35,473 nt of DNA. Origin: Acidimicrobiia bacterium (GTDB taxonomy: Bacteria > Actinomycetota > Acidimicrobiia > Spongiisociales > Spongiisociaceae). The notes beneath the pieces are model-generated. The model was not told where the DNA came from. It did no database searches and saw only the letters and a list, made by a program, of their open reading frames with translations. Both the position numbers and the translations under genes were made by a program. The stretch lies in assembly GCA_021296345.1 (NCBI GenBank), contig JAGWAN010000021.1:1-35473 (forward strand). Direction: 5' to 3'. Shown here one piece after another: positions 16,340 through 26,099 of the stretch; position 1 is the stretch's first letter; each line of letters starts with the position of its first letter.

Positions 16340-16356
16340 GCCTTGCGGTACCGGCG

Positions 16357-16382
16357 CCCGAGGTGTGGTCGCCGACCTCGGG
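16357..16382. terminator. Stem-loop between convergent genes
   Basis: A perfect 8-bp inverted repeat, CCCGAGGT at 16357-16364 and ACCTCGGG at 16375-16382, with a 10-base loop. It sits exactly between the plus-strand chorismate mutase remnant and the minus-strand PLP enzyme stop, where a bidirectional terminator is expected. There is no clear U tract, so it may be a weak or factor-assisted terminator. Confidence 0.45.
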
Positions 16383-18695
<2,313 letters not shown>

Positions 18696-19094
18696 TAGCT
18701 GGAGCCGGATGTGGGGAGCCTGAGCCTTACTATGTGGCGCGGCCGGACATCGGCTCCATTCTGACCGGGTACTGCAAGGTTGGTTACGCGCTGGATGAGC
18801 CGGGTCGGGCGACACGGAGGGGTTCGGGGCATCGGTGTAGTGTGCGGCTCATGACCGGCCCGCTCCCAGAACGATCCGCCCCCAGACCATGACCATCGGG
18901 GGGATCTACCGTACGGCGATCAGGCAGGACCGCTCCCATGTGATCCACCCGTTCAGCCGGCCGGGCGCCGCTGAGATCACTCCGGACGACATGTATATGG
19001 GCGGCGCCGGGTGTCACATGGAGGCTGCCCCCCGCGGCAATGGACGCACCCTCGAACGGGTCGAATCCGACCTGCGCGCCGGAGAGATGCTGCG
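18696..19094 (+). other. Gene-poor stretch with a doubtful small frame (18889-19098)
   Basis: About 400 bases without a convincing gene. One open frame, ATG 18889 to TGA 19098, codes for 69 residues and its stop overlaps the start of the next gene (ATGA). Its segment R-S-H-V-I-H-P-F-S-R-P-G faintly recalls the beginning of class III aminotransferases, so it could be the remains of one or a short leader gene. The match is weak and I do not call it as a gene. The promoter of the following operon should lie here. Confidence 0.25.
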
Positions 19095-20105
19095 ATGACC
19101 GAGCCAGAAGCTGGAGGCGCCTTCACGATGCTGCCCGACACCGACATCCTTCTCGGCCTGTACCGGCGGATGGTGCGCATCCGGGTCTTCGAGGAGAAGG
19201 TCCAGGAACTTCACAGGCTCGGAAAGCTGCCCGGCTTCGTGCATGTATACGTGGGCGAGGAGGCGGTGGCGGTGGGCGCCTGCAGCGTACTGCGCGACAC
19301 CGATCGCATCACCAGCACCCACCGGGGTCACGGCCATTGCATAGCCAAGGGGGCCGATGTCGCTCCGATGATGGCCGAGCTTTTCGGGCGGTCGGACGGC
19401 TACTGCCGGGGCAAGGGCGGCTCGATGCACATCATCGATACCAGCCTGGGGATCCTCGGCGCCAACGGCATCGTCGGCGGCGGGATCCCGATGGCCACCG
19501 GATCGGGCCTGGCCGACGCGGTGCTGGGCCGGGATGGGGTGACGGTCTGCTTCTTCGGTGACGGCGCCGCCAACCAGGGCGTCCTGCTCGAGGGCCTGAA
19601 CCTGGCCGCCATATGGAAGCTCCCGGTCATCTACCTGTGCGAGTCCAACCAGTACATGGAGTTCACCCCCACCACCGATCTCACCGCGGGGAGGATCTAC
19701 CGCCGGGGCGAACCCTTCGGCGTGGCGAGTATGGAGGTGGACGGGAACGACGTCCTGGAGGTGCGGCGGGTGGTCGGCGAGGCGGTCGACCGGGCCCGGC
19801 GCGGGGAGGGCCCCTCCCTGATCGAGGCGATCACCTACCGCTTCTCGGGTCACAGTGAGGGCGAGAGCGCGTTCGTGTCCGCCTACCGCACCGAGGAGGA
19901 GGTGGAGAGCTGGAAGGCCCGCGACCCCGTGACATGTTTCCGGGACCTGCTACAGACCGAAGCCGGGTTCACGGCCGCCGAACTCGACTCCATCGATGCG
20001 GAGGAACAGGAGGCGGTCCTCAAGGCCGTGGACTTCGCCGAGGCCAGCCCCCATCCGTCACCCGACGAGGCGCTCGATCACGTTTTCGCCCCCGCAGGAG
20101 GATGA
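19095..20105 (+). CDS. ThDP-dependent 2-oxoacid/acetoin dehydrogenase E1 component, alpha subunit
   Basis: 336 residues. It carries the alpha-chain core: R-I-R-V-F-E-E-K near the start, S-T-H-R-G-H-G-H (74-81), G-K-G-G-S-M-H (107-112), and the ThDP/Mg motif from G-D-G at 155-157 to N185. The usual N-N at the end of that motif reads S-N, but the second Asn is kept. The heterodimeric E1 decarboxylates a 2-oxoacid or cleaves acetoin and passes the acyl group to a lipoyl arm. ATG 19095 with GGAGAG upstream. It ends two bases before the beta gene and heads a four-gene operon. Acetoin dehydrogenase (AcoA) and pyruvate dehydrogenase-type E1 are both possible; its size favours the Aco-like group. Confidence 0.9.
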   Translation: MTEPEAGGAFTMLPDTDILLGLYRRMVRIRVFEEKVQELHRLGKLPGFVHVYVGEEAVAVGACSVLRDTDRITSTHRGHGHCIAKGADVAPMMAELFGRSDGYCRGKGGSMHIIDTSLGILGANGIVGGGIPMATGSGLADAVLGRDGVTVCFFGDGAANQGVLLEGLNLAAIWKLPVIYLCESNQYMEFTPTTDLTAGRIYRRGEPFGVASMEVDGNDVLEVRRVVGEAVDRARRGEGPSLIEAITYRFSGHSEGESAFVSAYRTEEEVESWKARDPVTCFRDLLQTEAGFTAAELDSIDAEEQEAVLKAVDFAEASPHPSPDEALDHVFAPAGG

Positions 20106-20107
20106 GG

Positions 20108-21100
20108 ATGGCGAACGCGTACTTCATGCAGGCAATGAACCAGGCGCTGCGCGCGGCCATGGAAGAGGACGAGACGGTGATCGTGATGGGTGAGGACGTC
20201 GACCGTGGCGTATTCGGCGTCACCAGGGGCCTGATCGACACCTTCGGCGCCAACCGGATCCGCAAGACTCCCATCTCGGAGGCGGTGTTCGTCGGCGGGG
20301 CGGTGGGTGCGGCCGCCGCCGGTCTGAGACCGTTCGCCCATGTGATGTTCTCCAGCTTCTTCTACGTGGCAATGGACCAGGTGGCCAACCAGGCCGCCCG
20401 CCTCCGCTACATGTCCGGGGGCCAGGTGGAGCTTCCCATCGTCTACTTCGCGGGGACCGGCCCGTCCGGATCCGCCGCCGCCCAGCACTCGGAGAACCCC
20501 CACTCGATCCTGATGCACACGGCCGGCCTCAAGGTGGTGATGCCGAGCACCCCCTATGACGCCAAGGGCCTGATGATCGCGGCCATAAGGGATCCCAACC
20601 CGGTGGTCTACCTGGCCGATCTACGCCTCTCCCGCCGCCGCGAGCCCATCCCGGGGGACCCCTACGAGATCCCGCTGGGGGTGGCGGATGTCAAACGGCA
20701 GGGTAAAGACGTGACGGTCGTGGCGCTGGCTTCGCTGGTCCATCTGGCCGTCGACGTGGCGGACAAGCTGGAGGCCGACGGGATCTCGGTGGAGGTGGTG
20801 GACCCGCGCAGCCTCGTACCGTTCGACTGGGACACGATCGTCGCCTCGGTCCGCAAGACCGGTCGGCTCGTGGTCGCCGATCCGGCCCGCCGCCTGTGCG
20901 GCCTGGCGGCGGAGGTGATCGCCGGTGTGTCGGAGAGGGCCTGGGACTCCCTGCGGTCCCGACCGCAGAGGGTCACCTGGCCGGACATACCGGTTCCGTT
21001 CAGCCCCGTGCTCGAGGCAAGGCTCGACGTGGGTGCCGACGACCTGGAACAGGCCATCCGGGCGACTCTCGGCAGCCCGGTGGCGGTTGGCTCCGAGTGA
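20108..21100 (+). CDS. ThDP-dependent 2-oxoacid/acetoin dehydrogenase E1 component, beta subunit
   Basis: 330 residues, the transketolase-like pyrimidine-binding and C-terminal domains of the beta chain. Typical features are M-G-E-D-V-D (28-33, with the catalytic-type Glu), G-V-T-R-G-L, T-P-I-S-E-A, the E-N-P-H-S region near 135 and the C-terminal D-P-R-S-L-V-P-F-D. I prefer ATG 20108 because GGAGG is six bases upstream; ATG 20102 would sit directly on it. It pairs with the alpha chain just upstream and is followed after 16 bases by the lipoyl-domain gene. Confidence 0.92.
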   Translation: MANAYFMQAMNQALRAAMEEDETVIVMGEDVDRGVFGVTRGLIDTFGANRIRKTPISEAVFVGGAVGAAAAGLRPFAHVMFSSFFYVAMDQVANQAARLRYMSGGQVELPIVYFAGTGPSGSAAAQHSENPHSILMHTAGLKVVMPSTPYDAKGLMIAAIRDPNPVVYLADLRLSRRREPIPGDPYEIPLGVADVKRQGKDVTVVALASLVHLAVDVADKLEADGISVEVVDPRSLVPFDWDTIVASVRKTGRLVVADPARRLCGLAAEVIAGVSERAWDSLRSRPQRVTWPDIPVPFSPVLEARLDVGADDLEQAIRATLGSPVAVGSE

Positions 21101-21116
21101 CGGAAGGTAGGCCGGT

Positions 21117-21344
21117 ATGCAGGTGATACTTCCCAAGTGGGGGGTGTCGATGCAGGACGCGGTGTTGGTCCGCTGGTTGAAGGCGGTGGGCGCGCCGGTG
21201 GTCGAGGGCGAGCCTCTGGCCGAGTTCGAGACCGACAAGGTCGAAGTCGAGCTGGAGTCCCCGGCCTCGGGCATCCTCACCAGGGTGTACGTCTCTGAGG
21301 ACGACATCGTGGATGTCGGCGCCGTGATAGCCGAGATCGAATAA
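21117..21344 (+). CDS. Free-standing lipoyl-domain protein
   Basis: 75 residues forming one complete lipoyl/biotinyl domain and nothing else. The motif E-T-D-K-V at 38-42 holds Lys41, where lipoate should be attached, and E-S-P-A-S-G closes the second half of the barrel. In standard complexes this domain is the N-terminal part of E2, followed by a subunit-binding segment and an acyltransferase core; here the gene ends directly after the domain. The next gene starts five bases after its stop. It is therefore a swinging-arm protein for the E1 chains encoded just before it; the transferase and E3 must come from elsewhere, or the acyl group has another fate. Confidence 0.9.
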   Translation: MQVILPKWGVSMQDAVLVRWLKAVGAPVVEGEPLAEFETDKVEVELESPASGILTRVYVSEDDIVDVGAVIAEIE

Positions 21345-21349
21345 CCACG

Positions 21350-23005
21350 GTGGGCGGTCTGTCGCAGATCCCTGACTATCCCGGCGGCGACCTGGTAGTC
21401 GACCTTCTCGCCGCCCGCGGCATCGAGCGCATCTTCTCGGTGTCGGGCGGACCGCTGAATTCCATCTACCACGCCACGCTGCGTGCCCCGGTGCGGATCG
21501 TCCACACCCGGCACGAGGCGGCCGCCGCGTTCATGGCGGAGGGCACAGGCCGGGTCACCCGGTTTCCGGGGGTGTGTGCGGTCACCCTCGGTCCGGGCGT
21601 CACGAACACGGTCACGCCGGCGCTGACCGCAACCCGGGCGGGCGTGCCGTTCCTGATCCTGGGCGGCCAAGCCCCGGTAAGCGTGCTGGACAAGGAGTCG
21701 ATCATGTCGTTCGACCCCCTGCCGGTGATGAGGCCGGTCACCAAGTACGCGGCCCGCGTGGTCGACCCGGCCCGGATCGAGGAATACCTGGACGCCGCCT
21801 GGACGGCGATGACCTCCGGGCGTCCCGGTCCGGCCTTTCTGGAGATTCCGGTGGATGTGCTGGCCGGGGCTGCGCCGCCCCCGTCGGCAGGGCGCGCCAA
21901 GGGTTCCCGGTACGGTCCGGGGCTCGTAGCGGAGCAGGCCGAGCGGCTCCGGCATGCGATCTCGGGCGCACGCCGGCCCCTGCTGGTGGCCGGAGACGAC
22001 ATCCTGTGGTCAGCCGCTGATGACGTGCTGGCCGAGGCCGTCGATCGCCTCCGGCTTCCCTTCGTCACCCTCCGGCTCGGTCGGGGTCTGACGGACGAAC
22101 GTCACCCTTGTTGCGCAGGGGTGGGCTATCTAGGGTCGAACCCGCCCCTCCGCGACACCATCGCAGAGGCCGACCTGGTGCTGGTCATCGGCCATGAACT
22201 CGAGGCCGACCTCGCGTACGGCGCGCTGATCTCGGACGACGCGATGGTGATCCAATCCCATCCCGACCCGGGCGTGGTCGGCAAGTTCTTCCGGCCCGAC
22301 CTCGGGCTGGTCGCCGGGTCGGACACCGTGCTCGCCGCCGTTGCAAGCTCCGATCCCGGTGGGTTCGACCGCGCCTGGTGCGAGCGGGTCGCGCAGGACT
22401 GGCGCTCGTGGCGGGACCGCGCCGCGGCAGAGTCCCAGGCCGAGGGTCGAGGGATACATCCCGCCCGGCTCTCGGCGCTGATCGAGGACGCGATGCCGCC
22501 CGGCGCCACCTTCGTGACCTCCCACGGCAACATCGACTTCTGGGCCGACCCCGTGCTGAGGATCACCCCTCCCTCTCGCTACCTGCGAGCGGGCCAATCG
22601 GGGGCGCTGGGCGCAGAGATTCCGTTCGGGGTGGCGGCGAAGCTGGCCTCCCCGGCGAGCACCGTGGTCGTGATCGTCGGTGACGGCGGGTTCGCGTTCC
22701 ACGGCCTGGAACTGGAGACCGCCCTCCGCTACGGGGCGCCGATCGTGGTGGTGATATATGACGACGAGAAGTGGGGCGCCATTGCTCTCCCGCAACAGCG
22801 TGCCTATGGAACCGAGATCGAACTCGACCTGCCCCGCCGAGCGTGGTGGAAGGTGGCGGAGGCCATGGGCGGCCACGGGGAGTACGTCGATGACGAGGCG
22901 GAATTCGGTGATGCCCTTACCCGTGCCCTCAGGTCAGGACTACCCGCTGTCGTCCAGGTCAAGGTACCCAGCGTCGAAGCCCCCTACGTGGAGTATCACT
23001 CCTAG
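21350..23005 (+). CDS. ThDP-dependent enzyme, acetolactate synthase-like
   Basis: 551 residues with the three-domain layout of the acetolactate synthase/glyoxylate carboligase/decarboxylase family. The activating Glu is present (Glu56 in T-R-H-E-A-A-A). The ThDP/Mg motif starts with G-D-G at 444-446 but ends in D-D (471-472) where most members have N-N. The start is GTG 21350, directly after the lipoyl gene. No small regulatory subunit is nearby, so a catabolic role is likelier than branched-chain amino acid synthesis. It may produce or use the 2-oxoacid or aldehyde handled by the E1 proteins in the same operon. Substrate unknown. Confidence 0.87.
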   Translation: MGGLSQIPDYPGGDLVVDLLAARGIERIFSVSGGPLNSIYHATLRAPVRIVHTRHEAAAAFMAEGTGRVTRFPGVCAVTLGPGVTNTVTPALTATRAGVPFLILGGQAPVSVLDKESIMSFDPLPVMRPVTKYAARVVDPARIEEYLDAAWTAMTSGRPGPAFLEIPVDVLAGAAPPPSAGRAKGSRYGPGLVAEQAERLRHAISGARRPLLVAGDDILWSAADDVLAEAVDRLRLPFVTLRLGRGLTDERHPCCAGVGYLGSNPPLRDTIAEADLVLVIGHELEADLAYGALISDDAMVIQSHPDPGVVGKFFRPDLGLVAGSDTVLAAVASSDPGGFDRAWCERVAQDWRSWRDRAAAESQAEGRGIHPARLSALIEDAMPPGATFVTSHGNIDFWADPVLRITPPSRYLRAGQSGALGAEIPFGVAAKLASPASTVVVIVGDGGFAFHGLELETALRYGAPIVVVIYDDEKWGAIALPQQRAYGTEIELDLPRRAWWKVAEAMGGHGEYVDDEAEFGDALTRALRSGLPAVVQVKVPSVEAPYVEYHS

Positions 23006-23020
23006 GACGTGACGGTCCTA
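23003..23020. terminator. Short inverted repeat spanning two convergent stop codons
   Basis: TAGGAC at 23003-23008 and GTCCTA at 23015-23020 pair perfectly around a six-base loop. The arms contain the stop codons of the ThDP enzyme (plus) and of the ATPase gene (minus). A six-pair stem without a U tract is weak, so this may be chance. Confidence 0.28.
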
Positions 23021-24310
23021 CGGTCCCAGGGCCGAGAGTGGCGCCACCCTCACGCCGTCGGGGCGGGTGTAGCCGTAGCCCACGGCGGTGATCACCACCA
23101 GTGCAGCGAGCTGCCCGGCGCGCTCGGCGCTCACCTTGCGGCTCAGGCGCAGCAGCGATCGTGCCGCCGCGTCGATCGCGTCGCCGCCCCCGAGCTTGGC
23201 CTCCGCGGCGAGCCAGCGTCCGTCCGGGAAATCGATGATGGCGTCGGCCTCCAGGCCCGATGCGTCACGCATATGGAAGACGCGTCCGTTCAATGGCTGG
23301 GCGAGGATGCGAAGATCTCGCACGACAAGCGACTCGAAGAGCACCCCGAGGGTGGACGCGTCGGCCAGCAGCCGGTCTGGGTCGGCCCCCAGCGCCGCCG
23401 CAGCCAGCGAGGGGTCGGCGTAGTGCCACTTGGGTGACCTGCGCAGGGGCGCTCTCGATCGCAGGCGCACCGACCAGGCGGGCTGTTCCTCCACAACGAA
23501 CAGTCGCCGCAGGGTCTCCAGGTAGCTGCGGACGGTGTGCCGGTGCAGTGGTTCGGGCTCGACATCGGCAGCCAGCGTGGAGTTGCGGGCTTCCGATGCC
23601 GTGTTGCGCGCGAGGGACCGCAGCAGCCTCTCGATCCCGGCCGGGTTGTGCGAGACTCCGCCATCGAGCCGCGCGATGTCGGTCCGGGCGACCTCGGCGA
23701 GGTAGTCGCGTAGATTCTGCTGCACCTCCGGCAGCTGAAGGCCGATCTGGCCCGGCCATCCGCCTCGGCACAACACGTTCGCAACGCCTCGGATTCCCGC
23801 CTTTGAGGCACCGGCCCGGCAACTCTCGCCTTTGAGGAGGCCTGTTAGAGACACTTCGCCGCTGGAGTCGGCCGACTCGAATAGCGACATGGGACGCATA
23901 CGGATACGCCGCACCCTGCCCGCGCCGGTGTGGCGGGTTATGTCGTCGGCAGGCTGGGCAGAGCCCGCGAGTATGAACACCCCCCGCTGGTTGGTGGCGT
24001 CGCAGGCATGCCGGACATGGTTCCACACCGTGGGAACGATCTGCCACTCGTCGAGCAGTCGCGGTGACGGGCCGGCGAGCAGGGTGGACGGCTCCACCGC
24101 GCCGATCATCCGGGCGTCGAAGTCTGTGTCGAGCCGCACCGCGCTGCGAGCGAAGCGCAGGCCCGTCCAAGTCTTGCCGCAGGCGCGTGGCCCTTCAAGC
24201 ACCACGAACCCGGCGGCCCGCAGCGCCCGCTCCATCTCCGAGTCCACAACCCGCGCCCGGTAACCGTCCGGTACCAGCGTGCCACCCGCGGCTAGGCTCA
24301 CTATGTCCAT
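23018..24310 (-). CDS. AAA-type ATPase with C-terminal DUF4143 domain
   Basis: 430 residues. The N-terminal ATPase part has Walker A G-P-R-A-C-G-K-T (40-47), an L-L-D-E-W-Q Walker B region near 95-100 and an I-L-A-G-S-A sensor-like strand. The second half resembles DUF4143, with R-S-Y-L-E-T-L-R-R-L-F-V-V, the G-x-L-F-E-S-L-V-x-x-D-L region, and a D-A-I-I-D-F/A-E-A-K-L-G pattern like a nuclease-type fold. The family is common and often mobile; some members are linked to toxin-like or defence roles, but no function is established. The ATG at 24310 lies six bases after a TATAAT box, which indicates a leaderless message. It stands alone and converges with the ThDP operon. Confidence 0.88.
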   Translation of the reverse strand: MDIVSLAAGGTLVPDGYRARVVDSEMERALRAAGFVVLEGPRACGKTWTGLRFARSAVRLDTDFDARMIGAVEPSTLLAGPSPRLLDEWQIVPTVWNHVRHACDATNQRGVFILAGSAQPADDITRHTGAGRVRRIRMRPMSLFESADSSGEVSLTGLLKGESCRAGASKAGIRGVANVLCRGGWPGQIGLQLPEVQQNLRDYLAEVARTDIARLDGGVSHNPAGIERLLRSLARNTASEARNSTLAADVEPEPLHRHTVRSYLETLRRLFVVEEQPAWSVRLRSRAPLRRSPKWHYADPSLAAAALGADPDRLLADASTLGVLFESLVVRDLRILAQPLNGRVFHMRDASGLEADAIIDFPDGRWLAAEAKLGGGDAIDAAARSLLRLSRKVSAERAGQLAALVVITAVGYGYTRPDGVRVAPLSALGP

Positions 24311-24315
24311 CTCTC

Positions 24316-24347
24316 AATTATACACTATATATGGTCTGAATTATACA
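24316..24347 (-). promoter_or_regulatory. Twin TGTATAATT boxes: promoter of the DUF4143 ATPase
   Basis: On the minus strand TGTATAATT occurs twice, at 24347-24339 and 24324-24316, 23 bases apart. Each contains a perfect TATAAT. The nearer one leaves six bases before the A of the ATG at 24310, the spacing for transcription to begin at the start codon itself. No TTGACA-like box is evident upstream of either. The area is strongly A+T-rich against its G+C-rich surroundings. The repeats could be two promoters, or a promoter plus an operator for a repressor. Confidence 0.55.
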
Positions 24348-24408
24348 GTTTAGGACGAATATGAGGTACAGTTTGATAGCAAAGTGGATTAGCTATAAGA
24401 TGATACCA

Positions 24409-25956
24409 CTAGTCCGCGTACATCAATCGGATGGCAGCGGTCAGGTAGGTGCGGGCCTTGTCGGTGAGGCGTCTCCAGCCGTAGGTGTCGAGGACGTAGC
24501 GCATCAACTCCTCGTGGGTGGCGCCCCGATGCATCTCAAGGCGGCGCTCCAGCAGGGCCACCACCTCGTTCAGGGGCACTTCGTAGAGGTCACGGCTTCC
24601 GATCTCGCGAACCACCACCGGAGCACTCCCGGGCACGCGAAGAACGCGCTGGTACTCGCTGTCGCCCGGGCTGCCCAACTCGTCGATCTGCACCTGCTTC
24701 TGGTCGAGCAGGCGGGCGACAGCCTGATCGAGCTTGGACCTGGCCAGCTTGGTGACCCGCGTGGAGCCCGATCCCCGTACATAGACCTTGTATGCCCTGC
24801 CGGCCGTGAGCGGCCCTTCCCTCTCGATGATCGTCCGTAGTCCGGGGACGGCTCCGAACGGATGGGTGGCACTGGGGTGGGGAAGCCCGCCCCCCTCCCA
24901 CTCGGAGTACGGAAGCATGGGCTGCGCGGCCGTGAGCGGCGCACCGGCCCGGCGCTCGGCACTGGTAGCGGAAGGAGGAGACAGTGTTCCCGCGCTACCG
25001 CTGCTCGAGACGGGGCTGACCGGGGTCTCGCCCCGGAGTACCCGGGCCACGTCCTTCACGACGCCCTCCTGCGTACGGACCTGGGCCTCGATGGCCCATC
25101 CGGCGATGTGCGGGGTGAGCACCACCTGATCGAGCGCCAGCAACGGGCTGCCGGGGGCCAGCGGCTCCTCCTCGTACACGTCGAGTCCGGCGCCGGCGAT
25201 CACTCCGTCGCGCAGGGCGGTGACCAGGGCCGCCTCGTCGATGACGGGACCTCTAGCGGTATTGACCAGGTAGGCGGTGGACCGCATCGTGGCGAGTTCA
25301 TCCGCGCCGACGAGATGCCAGGTCTCGTCCGTGAGGGGGACATGGACGGAGACGAAGTCGCTGCCGGCCAGCAGTTCGGCCAGGTCGAGGGGTGTTGCTC
25401 CGACCTCCTCGATGGCGTCCGGTGGTACGTAGGGATCGTATGCCTGGACCGCCATCCCGAACCCGAAGGCGCGCTGGGCGAGGCGCCGCCCGACGGCGCC
25501 GAAGCCGATGATGCCCAGGGACTTGCCCTCCAGTTCGATTCCCATGAACTGCCGCGGAGGGAGGCGGTCCCCGGCAACGAGGGCCGTATGGGACGCGACC
25601 ACGTTGCGAGCCAGGCACAGCATCAGAGCCATGGCGTGGTCGGCGACCGCCGCGGCCTGGGCCCCGGCCGCGTTGACGACCGTGACCCGGCGGTCAGTTG
25701 CCGCCGTCAGGTCCACCTGGTCCATGCCTATGCCGATCCGGCCGATGACCTTGAGCAGCCGGCAACGCTCCAGAACGTCTCGCGTGAGATGGCCTGGGAA
25801 CAGCTGGTAGACGATTGCGTGGGCATCGCGCACCGCCGCCATGAGGTCCTCCCGAGCCGTGACCGGAACCGTTCTCACCGTCCCGACCCCCTCCAGCGCC
25901 CGGCGCGAGGCAGGTGTCAGCTCCACCCGGTCGAGGAAGACGATGTCATAGTCCAT
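24409..25956 (-). CDS. D-isomer-specific 2-hydroxyacid dehydrogenase with an unusual C-terminal extension
   Basis: 515 residues. Residues 1-310 are a complete NAD-dependent D-2-hydroxyacid dehydrogenase: G-F-G-A-V-G at 151-156, Arg235 in N-T-A-R-G, Glu264 in E-E-E-P and His283 in T-P-H, the catalytic residues of the family. A Ser/Pro/Ala linker follows (about 311-345), then about 170 residues unlike the ACT or ASB domains found on phosphoglycerate dehydrogenases. This part begins I-I-E-R-E-G-P-L-T-A-G-R-A-Y-K and looks like a small winged-helix or helicase-associated domain (a faint resemblance to DUF3320). The reading frame is open throughout, so it is a real fusion in this sequence. No clear ribosome site is visible before ATG 25956. 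It reduces a 2-oxoacid or oxidises a D-2-hydroxyacid; substrate unknown. Confidence 0.82.
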   Translation of the reverse strand: MDYDIVFLDRVELTPASRRALEGVGTVRTVPVTAREDLMAAVRDAHAIVYQLFPGHLTRDVLERCRLLKVIGRIGIGMDQVDLTAATDRRVTVVNAAGAQAAAVADHAMALMLCLARNVVASHTALVAGDRLPPRQFMGIELEGKSLGIIGFGAVGRRLAQRAFGFGMAVQAYDPYVPPDAIEEVGATPLDLAELLAGSDFVSVHVPLTDETWHLVGADELATMRSTAYLVNTARGPVIDEAALVTALRDGVIAGAGLDVYEEEPLAPGSPLLALDQVVLTPHIAGWAIEAQVRTQEGVVKDVARVLRGETPVSPVSSSGSAGTLSPPSATSAERRAGAPLTAAQPMLPYSEWEGGGLPHPSATHPFGAVPGLRTIIEREGPLTAGRAYKVYVRGSGSTRVTKLARSKLDQAVARLLDQKQVQIDELGSPGDSEYQRVLRVPGSAPVVVREIGSRDLYEVPLNEVVALLERRLEMHRGATHEELMRYVLDTYGWRRLTDKARTYLTAAIRLMYAD

Positions 25957-26099
25957 AGCCGGTCGAGTGTACCGGCGACAGTATCTTCGGCGACTGGTCG
26001 CATCGGATGATCCGGTCTCGGGACTTTGCTCGTAGCCAGCCCGCGGAGGGGGCGGGTAACGCCGGCGATCCCAACCGAGTAGCGTAAGGTCGGCACGAC

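Noticed and set aside
18889-19098. Small frame whose stop overlaps the E1 alpha start
   Set aside because: The overlap is suggestive, but the only resemblance (to class III aminotransferase starts) rests on about ten residues, so it is not called as a gene.
20621-21955. Minus-strand frame of about 440 codons across the E1 beta and lipoyl genes
   Set aside because: It spans several real plus-strand genes and has a Gly/Arg/His-rich composition without domains.
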